From: Clostridia bacterium
GTDB taxonomy: Bacteria; Bacillota; Clostridia; Oscillospirales; CAG-272
Direction of reading: 5' to 3'
Assembly (NCBI GenBank): GCA_017452565.1
Contig: JAFTMF010000074.1
Location: 1 to 24,568 of the forward strand
DNA length: 24,568 bases
Position numbers and translations under genes: made by a program. The notes under the pieces were generated by a model, which worked only from the letters and a program-made list of their open reading frames with translations, did no database searches and was not told where the DNA came from. Positions 1 through 5,862 of this stretch are shown in pieces. The stretch's first letter is position 1. Every line of letters starts with the position of its first letter.

Positions 1-1
1 C

Positions 2-94
2 GGATGCTATAACCCCGTCGCTAACGGCAACGGCTGTGGCTGCGGCGGCTACAACAAGTACGAAGGCAACGGCTGCGGTTGCGGCTGCAACTAA
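2..94 (+). CDS. C-terminal fragment of a Gly/Cys/Asn-rich protein (5' end outside window)
   Basis: An open frame runs from the left edge to a TAA at 92-94 and encodes a tail made almost only of Gly, Cys, Asn and Tyr. A short motif (NGCGCG and variants) occurs twice, separated by a Tyr-Asn-Lys-Tyr-Glu stretch. A strong hairpin terminator starts 15 bases after the stop, which supports this being the real end of a transcribed gene. The family cannot be assigned. Such tails are seen on spore-surface or metal-binding proteins, but that role is only a guess. The start codon and main domain lie outside the window. Confidence 0.55.
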   Translation, partial: GCYNPVANGNGCGCGGYNKYEGNGCGCGCN

Positions 95-109
95 AGCATA
101 ACGGGAAAT

Positions 110-135
110 GGGGACTTCCATCGGAAGTCCCCTTT
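110..135 (+). terminator. Rho-independent terminator after the Gly/Cys-rich gene
   Basis: A perfect 10-bp stem (110-119 with 123-132) with a 3-base loop is followed by TTTC. It sits directly after the stop at 94. Confidence 0.8.
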
Positions 136-150
136 CGGTTGTGAGTAATA

Positions 151-437
151 GCCCCCCTCCGAGAGAGGGGAGCTGAGCTTGTCGAAAAAGTCATAATAAA
201 ATAAGCGGTTTGTGATATTGCACAAAAGAGCCCTCCCCTCTGGGGAGGGTGGCTCGGACGAAGTCCGAGACGGGAGTGGTATTCGTAGTAGTTTGTGCGG
301 TAGACCTCTTCCGTCACGCCTACGGCGTGCCACCTTCCCCAGAGGGGAAGGCTTTGGTTTGTGCATATTGCTAATGCGTCTTTCTAATGAATACTTTTTC
401 GACACGCTGAGCTCCCCTTTCTGAGAGAGGGGAGCTA
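151..437. repeat. Composite inverted-repeat intergenic element, copy 1
   Basis: This fills the gap between 94 and 441 and carries no supportable gene. Two 24-base arms (167-190 and 394-417) are inverted copies with two mismatches. Inside are two short hairpins, 231-238 with 242-249 and 333-340 with 344-351, of the CCCTCCCC/GGGGAGGG type. An outer hairpin (410-417 with 429-436) abuts the stop of the phospholipase-like gene and could act as its 3' end. About 120 bases (282-410) are nearly identical to 19985-20106, and 228-280 resembles 22649-22712. Mobile, MITE-like spread is inferred; no transposase is present. Confidence 0.75.
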
Positions 438-440
438 TGC

Positions 441-1373
441 TTATTCAATGGGCTCGCCGTGGAAATCTCTTCCGCAGAGCTTTTGGAAAAAGGCGTGTCT
501 GGCGCGGGCAGTTCCCGCCGACGGTGCCTCCAGCCGTCTCAGCGTGGGAACGAAACGGGAGAGTGCCCGATCGTAGAGATCGAAGAAGGATTCGCACGAG
601 GACTCGCCTGTGTAGGGATCGATCCAAGCAGCGTGGGCAAGATTGGCGGGATCGTCAAAATAGCGGCTTTCCCCCAAGAAAAGAGGAGAGAAGTAGGGAT
701 TTCCCAAAAGAATCTCCGCTTTTCGTGCAAGATTGCCCTTCACCGACTTGGGATCGTAGAGCAGACGGGTGAAGAGATTCACCGAATGGAATGCTCGTGA
801 AACCTTTGCGGGAGAGCAAGCAATGCCGTAGACGTCACACAGCGCTCGGGAGAGGAGATCGGAGAGAATCCGCCGCTCGTCACGGCTCAGGGTATAGGAG
901 CAAGGGCGGGGGAGGGCAGAGATCGTGCATCCCAGACTCCGCTCCACAGCGAGGGCGTTCAGATCGGCCTCCAGCGCATTGTGGGTGCAGAAGCTCTTTG
1001 CCGTGCGGTCGATTCCTGCCACCGAGTACACGTAGGCGTGAGTATGGCTGTCCAGCAGATAATGCCCCAAAAATCCCGACACATAGGAAAGGGCGCAAAG
1101 GCGATCCTCCCCACGAAAGGCGTGGGCACGGGCGAAGAGCCTGCAGAGCAGCTTGGCGGTTTCCTTGGTATGGAGAACGGAGCTGAGTTTCCGCTTTCGG
1201 ATGGCAGCAGGGAGGTAGAACAGAAAGAGATCGGGGCCCTGCATCCCGGTGTAAAAGGCGTGGGGGCAGGCACGGATGGCACGGGTCAGCTCCCCTGCCT
1301 CGGTAGGATCGTGGGCAAACAGCCGATTTTTGCAATCCTCGGCGAAAGAAACGTGAGTCCAGAAAGAAGGCAA
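441..1373 (-). CDS. Zinc-dependent phospholipase C family protein
   Basis: A 310-residue protein resembling the zinc-dependent phospholipase C/S1-P1 nuclease fold (Pfam Zn_dep_PLPC). Supporting motifs are an early Trp-Thr-His (residues 5-7), a QGPD block (45-48) and a metal-binding GHYLLDSHTH segment with His104, Asp108, His110 and His112. No signal peptide is visible, so it is probably cytosolic, unlike the secreted clostridial toxins. The substrate is unknown; many clostridial genomes carry such uncharacterised homologues. The start is TTG, chosen because GAGGTG lies 7 bases upstream and the mtaB stop is only 23 bases away. It is the last gene of the rsgA-spoVM-mtaB cluster. Confidence 0.8.
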   Translation of the reverse strand: MPSFWTHVSFAEDCKNRLFAHDPTEAGELTRAIRACPHAFYTGMQGPDLFLFYLPAAIRKRKLSSVLHTKETAKLLCRLFARAHAFRGEDRLCALSYVSGFLGHYLLDSHTHAYVYSVAGIDRTAKSFCTHNALEADLNALAVERSLGCTISALPRPCSYTLSRDERRILSDLLSRALCDVYGIACSPAKVSRAFHSVNLFTRLLYDPKSVKGNLARKAEILLGNPYFSPLFLGESRYFDDPANLAHAAWIDPYTGESSCESFFDLYDRALSRFVPTLRRLEAPSAGTARARHAFFQKLCGRDFHGEPIE

Positions 1374-1396
1374 AGGATCACCTCAGTTCGGTAGAA

Positions 1397-2701
1397 TCAG
1401 ATATGGAGCAGTTCGCCCTTCAGATGGCTGCCGTCAATGGCGGTGAGCCGGACGAGGAGAATCTCACCGTGAAGGGGACGAGGGGAGACAACCGCCACCT
1501 CCACGAAGGAGGGAGTGCGTCCGATCCACAGCCCGTCCCGCTCTTCCTCAAAAAGGACGGGGAGGGTTTTGCCCATCTGTGCAGACAGCACACGCAGACG
1601 GCTCTCGGCAATCACCGCTTCCAGTGCGTGGACACGGGCTTCTTTCACGTCACCGGGAAGTTGTCCGCTCATCGTGGCGGCCTCGGTGCCCGGACGGATG
1701 GAGTAGGGGAAGATGTGGCAGTCCAAGAGATCCAGCGAGCCGATGAAGGCGGCAGTGCTTTGGAAATCCGCCTCGCTCTCGCCGGGGAAGCCTACGATCA
1801 CGTCGCCGGTGAAGCAGGCGTCGGGGAAGGCGGCACGGATGGCCTCCACGTTGCGGCGCACCATAGCGGTATTGTAACGGCGGCGCATAGCGTTCAGCGT
1901 GCGGTCACAGCCGCTTTGGAGAGACAGATGGAACTGAGGGGCAAGGTGCGTGATGCCCTTCAGCAACTCGGTATAGACAGGGGTCAGCAGAGAGGGATCC
2001 AGCGAGCCAAGGCGGATGCGCTCCAGCCCGGGCAGGTTGTCCAATGCACGAAGCAAATCGGGGAGCTTTTCGGAAAGATCCTTTCCGTAAGCCGAGATCT
2101 CTATGCCGGTGAGGACGATTTCCTTATATCCTGCCTCCACCAGCGCGCGGGCTTCCTCTACCACCTCAGCCATTGGCTTGGAGCGGATGGGCCCACGGGC
2201 ACGGGGGATGATGCAGTAAGCGCACTTGGACTCACAGCCGTCCTCGATCTTCAGATAGGCACGGGTGCGCTCACTGCGGCGGATGGTCATTTTCTCAAAG
2301 TCCGCACCCTCCAGCGAGGCAACCTCCACCGTGGGAGCGGTGCTGTCCAGTGATCCGTCGGCGATGGCAAGTGCCACCTCGGCGGCACGCATCTTGCGGA
2401 GATTGCCGCAGACGAAGCGTACCCCGGGGAGCTCGGCCAGCCGATTGCCGTCCACTTGGGCGTAGCATCCCGTGATGAGGATATCGGCGGCAGGATTCTT
2501 TTTGTTGGCGCGACGGATGATCTGGCGCACCTTCCGCTCTCCCTCGGCGGTCACCGAGCAGGTGTTGACGATGTAAACGTCGGCAGAATCCTCGAAGGCG
2601 ACCTGCACAAGGCCTGCCCGCAGCAGCTCCTCGGCAATGGCCTCCGATTCGTATTGGTTCACCTTGCAACCCAAGGTGTAGATGGCAAATTTCACGTCCA
2701 T
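1397..2701 (-). CDS. mtaB: tRNA t6A37 methylthiotransferase MtaB
   Basis: A 434-residue radical-SAM methylthiotransferase that converts t6A37 to ms2t6A in ANN-decoding tRNAs such as tRNA-Lys. The N-terminal UPF0004 domain carries the three cluster cysteines Cys12 (TLGCKVNQYE), Cys48 (NTCSVT) and Cys79 (TGCYAQ). The radical-SAM motif Cys156-x3-Cys160-x2-Cys163 follows, and a TRAM-like domain forms roughly the last 60 residues. The TLGCKVNQYE signature separates MtaB from MiaB and RimO. Length is normal for the family. An AAAGGAG lies about 12 bases upstream of the ATG, a rather long spacing. It follows spoVM by 63 bases and precedes the phospholipase-like gene by 23. Confidence 0.95.
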   Translation of the reverse strand: MDVKFAIYTLGCKVNQYESEAIAEELLRAGLVQVAFEDSADVYIVNTCSVTAEGERKVRQIIRRANKKNPAADILITGCYAQVDGNRLAELPGVRFVCGNLRKMRAAEVALAIADGSLDSTAPTVEVASLEGADFEKMTIRRSERTRAYLKIEDGCESKCAYCIIPRARGPIRSKPMAEVVEEARALVEAGYKEIVLTGIEISAYGKDLSEKLPDLLRALDNLPGLERIRLGSLDPSLLTPVYTELLKGITHLAPQFHLSLQSGCDRTLNAMRRRYNTAMVRRNVEAIRAAFPDACFTGDVIVGFPGESEADFQSTAAFIGSLDLLDCHIFPYSIRPGTEAATMSGQLPGDVKEARVHALEAVIAESRLRVLSAQMGKTLPVLFEEERDGLWIGRTPSFVEVAVVSPRPLHGEILLVRLTAIDGSHLKGELLHI

Positions 2702-2727
2702 AGTGTGGGTTTGCTCCTTTATGCAGT

Positions 2728-2756
2728 AGTATGGTCGGATATCCTCCGACCATACT
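2728..2756 (-). other. Strong hairpin between spoVM and mtaB
   Basis: A perfect 12-bp stem (2728-2739 with 2745-2756) with a 5-base loop lies just after the spoVM stop. On the minus strand it is followed by ACTGCATAAAGG rather than a U-tract, so it is more likely a 3' stabiliser or partial attenuator of the short spoVM message than a full intrinsic terminator. Confidence 0.55.
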
Positions 2757-2764
2757 CTCGTTTG

Positions 2765-2842
2765 CTATGTTTTTCTGATTTTGAAGATGCGGCGCAGGAT
2801 GGGTCCCAGGATTCCTTTGGCACGCACAGTGACGATTTTCAT
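2765..2842 (-). CDS. spoVM: Stage V sporulation protein SpoVM (25-residue micro-gene)
   Basis: A 25-codon frame begins MKIVTVRAKGILG and ends RRIFKIRKT. It has an excellent Shine-Dalgarno (GGGAGGAAAA, 7 bases upstream of the ATG) and a hairpin right after the stop. SpoVM is a short amphipathic peptide that recognises the convex forespore surface and anchors SpoIVA to begin coat assembly. The match to B. subtilis SpoVM is in length, the MK start, Thr5, Leu12-Gly13, Ile15, Arg17 and the basic end. Synteny agrees: in B. subtilis spoVM lies just downstream of rsgA (cpgA), separated only by rpe and thiN. The helix-breaking Pro9 of B. subtilis is Lys here, and a Pro appears at 14. Main doubt: very short proteins give weak statistics. 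Confidence 0.85.
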   Translation of the reverse strand: MKIVTVRAKGILGPILRRIFKIRKT

Positions 2843-2904
2843 ATATTTTCCTCCCATCGGGGAAGCTCACTTGGGATACTTCCTCTACTGAGAGTATATG
2901 CAGA

Positions 2905-3828
2905 TCAGGATTTTTTGTCCCAGTCGTGTTTGTTCTTGAGAATATCGTAGAGGGCACGGAAGGATTCGTGACGGCTCTCGGGGATTCTGCCTGCCGCCTT
3001 GGCCGCCATAATGGCACAGCCTTCCTCTTTGGTGTGGGTACACTTGGTATAGCGGCAACCGCCCAGCTCTGCCTCGATCTCGGGGAAGGTGTAGGGCAGA
3101 TCCTCCTTGCCGAAGAAGTCGAAGCGGACGAAGTCCAGCATGGTAAAGCCGGGGGTGTCTGCCACCAGACCGCCGTACTCAGTCTCGTAGAGGGTGACCG
3201 CACGGGTGGTGTGCCGTCCACGGCTGATCTTGCGGCTCACCTCACCGGTGGAAAGGGCGAGAGAGGGGAAGAGGGCGTTGAGCAGAGTGGACTTGCCCAC
3301 TCCGCTGGCACCCGCAAAGGCGCAGATGGGAGTATCCTCTTCGGTGGGCTTCAGCTTCTCGGCGAGGGCTTCGCGAAGCGGCTCCACGCCAAGCCCTGCG
3401 GGGGAGTCGGTGACGAAGACGGTGAATCCTGCGGTGCGGTAGATGCCCGCAATCTCTTCGGCCTTTTGGGGATCCAGCTCCGCCTTGCTGACGATGGGGA
3501 GCACCTCAATGCCGTGGTAAATGGCGATGGCGGTGAGCTTGTCCACCGTAAAGAGATCGGGGGCAGGCTTTGCCGTGGGGATCACCACGAAGAGCAGGGT
3601 GAGATTAGAGAGAGGGGGACGGATCAGAGCGTTTTTGCGCGGCAAAATCTCGGCAAGGACGGTGTTGCCCTTGTCGTCTCGGTCGATGCGCACCAAATCT
3701 CCCACCAATGGCGTGAGATCGTCGTGGCGCAGTGCGCCCTTGGCACGGCAAAAGACTTTTTCGCCGTCATTTAGTTTGATCTCGTAAAGACCGCCCGATG
3801 ATCCCATCAGTCTGCCAATCAGTTCCAT
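2905..3828 (-). CDS. rsgA: Ribosome small-subunit-dependent GTPase RsgA
   Basis: A 307-residue circularly permuted GTPase that checks late maturation of the 30S subunit. In order it has an N-terminal OB fold (about 1-65), the permuted GTPase domain with the G4-like SKAE (114-117), P-loop GASGVGKST (173-181) and DTPG (224-227), then a zinc knuckle Cys258-x4-Cys263-x-His265-x5-Cys271. The G4 element is a relaxed form of the usual NKxD. The ATG is preceded by GGGGG and a good promoter at 3860-3888. It starts the rsgA-spoVM-mtaB-phospholipase cluster and is divergent from the PHP gene. Confidence 0.95.
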   Translation of the reverse strand: MELIGRLMGSSGGLYEIKLNDGEKVFCRAKGALRHDDLTPLVGDLVRIDRDDKGNTVLAEILPRKNALIRPPLSNLTLLFVVIPTAKPAPDLFTVDKLTAIAIYHGIEVLPIVSKAELDPQKAEEIAGIYRTAGFTVFVTDSPAGLGVEPLREALAEKLKPTEEDTPICAFAGASGVGKSTLLNALFPSLALSTGEVSRKISRGRHTTRAVTLYETEYGGLVADTPGFTMLDFVRFDFFGKEDLPYTFPEIEAELGGCRYTKCTHTKEEGCAIMAAKAAGRIPESRHESFRALYDILKNKHDWDKKS

Positions 3829-3859
3829 AGAACCCCCATATCACAGTGAATATAGGATT

Positions 3860-3888
3860 ATTGTAGCACAAAAACGGCAAAAGAGCAA
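3860..3888 (-). promoter_or_regulatory. Promoter of rsgA (sigma-A type)
   Basis: The minus strand carries TTGCTC (3883-3888), a 17-base spacer and TACAAT (3860-3865), with an extended -10 TGc. It lies 32 bases upstream of the rsgA ATG. Confidence 0.75.
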
Positions 3889-3907
3889 GTATTTTTGCAA
3901 AAAGTTC

Positions 3908-3936
3908 TTGCAACGGCGGGCAAAAAAATGTATAAT
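3908..3936 (+). promoter_or_regulatory. Promoter of the PHP/methyltransferase pair
   Basis: TTGCAA (3908-3913), a 17-base spacer and a perfect TATAAT (3931-3936). A second TATAAT follows at 3941-3946. The two divergent promoters share the 3829-3975 gap. Confidence 0.8.
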
Positions 3937-3975
3937 GAGGTATAATGAAGATATCCAAAAGAGGAGGCTATCCCA

Positions 3976-4644
3976 ATGAAAATAGATTTGCACGTTCATT
4001 CTTCCGATCTGTCTCTGTGCGGACACATCCCGTCCTATGAGCTGGTGGATCGCTATATCGAGGCAGGCTATGATGGCTTCGTCCTCACCAATCACTTCAG
4101 CCGTGAAATGGCAGAGCATTTCGATCGCCACGGCATCCCCCAGTCAGAGTATTTCGCCCATTACAAGGCTTGCTATGAAAAAGCCCGTGCCTACGGTGCA
4201 GAGAAAGGATTTTTGGTGCTCTGCGGCTACGAATTCCGCTTCAACGGATCGTCCAACGATTATCTGGTGTACGGTATGCTCGACGAGATCGGCGAAAACT
4301 GTCTGGAGATGTTCGGCTGGGGGCCCGAAAAGTTCGGTCAGTTTGCCCGTGAGAAGGATATTCTCTTCTATCAGGCCCACCCCTTCCGCAATCATATGCG
4401 CGTGGTGAAACCCTCCTGCCTCTTCGGGATGGAGGTGCACAACGGACATCCCCGTCACGATAGCCGCAACGATATTGCCATGGCTTGGGCGGAGAAGTAC
4501 AACCTCCACAAAATCGCAGGCTCGGACTGCCATCAGATCGAGGACGTGGGACTGGCAGGCATTGAAATCGAGGGCACCATCTCCACGATGGAGGAGCTGT
4601 GCCAGCTTCTGAGAGAGGATCGGTACAAGATTTATGTACGATGA
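3976..4644 (+). CDS. PHP-domain metal-dependent phosphoesterase
   Basis: A 222-residue single-domain PHP protein, predicted to hydrolyse small phosphate esters or nucleotides using a trinuclear metal centre. Visible metal ligands are DLHVHSS (His6, His8), TNH (His40), Glu86, QAHPFR (His135), VHNGH (His155) and GSDCHQ (Asp184, His186). That is a complete set, so the enzyme should be active. It is cytosolic and has no polymerase or histidinol-phosphatase context. GAGGAGG lies 8 bases before the ATG. The last 11 bases overlap the next gene, so the two are probably translated together. The exact substrate cannot be told from sequence. Confidence 0.88.
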   Translation: MKIDLHVHSSDLSLCGHIPSYELVDRYIEAGYDGFVLTNHFSREMAEHFDRHGIPQSEYFAHYKACYEKARAYGAEKGFLVLCGYEFRFNGSSNDYLVYGMLDEIGENCLEMFGWGPEKFGQFAREKDILFYQAHPFRNHMRVVKPSCLFGMEVHNGHPRHDSRNDIAMAWAEKYNLHKIAGSDCHQIEDVGLAGIEIEGTISTMEELCQLLREDRYKIYVR

Positions 4645-5797
4645 ATTGCAACAGATGGAGCGAATGATCGCCAATCACTTTGCGGTGATCCGCAAGATGG
4701 TCTTCAGCCGTCCCGACGATCCCGCTCTGCAAAAGGCAGAGGCGATCCCAGTGGATCTGAGAGGCGAGCGGGTACTGCAGCTCACCCGCTACACCGCCGA
4801 TGGAAAGGCGCTCCACGAAAACTATACCGCCGCCACCGCTCCTGCCGCCTTTGCGGAATTTGCCGCAGGCTTTGGGCAGGTGAATATCATCGCCACCACC
4901 GGAACCATCCAATGGCGGCGCACCAAGAAGGGCAAGCTGCTCTCCACCGGCAAGATTTCCGCTTGTGCCGAAGCAGCCGAGGTGCGCTCCCACAACAAAG
5001 AGAAGCACTACCTCATCGACGCCGCCGATCACACCGATTTTCTCTCCCGTCTGGGCGTCTGCGACAAGGACGGCCGCGTATTTGACAAGAAACGGGCGAA
5101 ATACCGCCAAATCAACCGTTTCGTGGAGCTTTTTGATGACGTTTACGACAAGCTCCCCCGCGAGGGCAAGCTCACCGTCTGCGATCTCTGCTGCGGCAAA
5201 TCCTACCTCACCTTCGCCGTTTACTACTATCTCACCGCCGTGAAGGGCAGGGAAGTCCACCTCTACGGCGTGGATCGCAAGGCCGACGTCATCGCCTATT
5301 GCAAGCAGACCGCCGAAGTGTTGGGCTGTGAGGGCTTGGAGTTTCTGGCAATGGACATTATGGAGTTCGATCCCGGCACCGCCATTGATCTGGTGATCTC
5401 TCTCCACGCCTGCGATATCGCCACCGACATCGTGCTGGCATACGCCATCAAGAAGCGTGCGAAGGTGATTCTCTCCACTCCCTGCTGTCACCACGAGCTT
5501 TTCCATACGGTGAAGTCCAAGGAGAACGATTTCATCCTCCGTCACTCCATCTTAGGGCAGAAGTTCTGCGATGCCGCCACCGATGCGATCCGTCTCCTGC
5601 ACTTGGAAGCCGCAGGCTACCGTGCCGAGGCAGTGGAGCTCATCGACCCGGAGGAAACACCCAAAAACGTGATGCTCCGTGCCGTCCGCTCGGACAAAAT
5701 TGAGCCCCACAAGAAGAAAATCGCCAAAGAACGTCTTGCCGCCGCAGAGACTCTGCTTGGCTGCAAGCTGATGCTCAGCAAATTGTTAGAGGAATAG
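4634..5797 (+). CDS. Class I SAM-dependent methyltransferase (Methyltransf_32-like)
   Basis: A 387-residue protein with an uncharacterised N-terminal region (1-150) and a Rossmann methyltransferase domain. The SAM-binding motif I is CDLCCGKSYLTF (183-194), followed by an acidic GVDRKADVI (212-220), SLHACDIATD (256-265) and a conserved PCCHHEL (283-289). This PCCHxEL signature points to the Methyltransf_32 group, which also contains eukaryotic GSTCD and METTL25-like proteins; the substrate is unknown, with RNA plausible. No strong Shine-Dalgarno precedes the ATG, and the start overlaps the PHP gene by 11 bases, suggesting coupling. A bidirectional terminator follows. Confidence 0.85.
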   Translation: MYDELQQMERMIANHFAVIRKMVFSRPDDPALQKAEAIPVDLRGERVLQLTRYTADGKALHENYTAATAPAAFAEFAAGFGQVNIIATTGTIQWRRTKKGKLLSTGKISACAEAAEVRSHNKEKHYLIDAADHTDFLSRLGVCDKDGRVFDKKRAKYRQINRFVELFDDVYDKLPREGKLTVCDLCCGKSYLTFAVYYYLTAVKGREVHLYGVDRKADVIAYCKQTAEVLGCEGLEFLAMDIMEFDPGTAIDLVISLHACDIATDIVLAYAIKKRAKVILSTPCCHHELFHTVKSKENDFILRHSILGQKFCDAATDAIRLLHLEAAGYRAEAVELIDPEETPKNVMLRAVRSDKIEPHKKKIAKERLAAAETLLGCKLMLSKLLEE

Positions 5798-5818
5798 ACG
5801 ATCTCCATCATTCGAAAA

Positions 5819-5857
5819 AATCCCTCCGCAGGTGAAACCTGCGGAGGGATTGCTTTT
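5819..5857. terminator. Bidirectional terminator between convergent genes
   Basis: A perfect 15-bp stem (5819-5833 with 5837-5851) with a GAA loop is flanked by AAAAAA on the left (a U-tract for minus transcripts) and TGCTTTT on the right. It serves the methyltransferase (+) and the metallopeptidase (-). Confidence 0.9.
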
Positions 5858-5862
5858 GCATA

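Noticed and set aside
212..424. Small open frames inside the repeat element
   Set aside because: They consist of translated repeat sequence, differ between copies and lack ribosome binding sites.
151..437. CRISPR array or tandem repeat
   Set aside because: The repeats are inverted or dispersed and irregularly spaced, with no repeat-spacer pattern.
2295..3221. Minus-strand frame overlapping rsgA, spoVM and mtaB
   Set aside because: It lies in a different frame to the conserved proteins and has no family resemblance or ribosome binding site.
4241..5545. Long minus-strand frame opposite the methyltransferase
   Set aside because: Shadow of the plus-strand gene, which has intact SAM motifs and the overlap with PHP.
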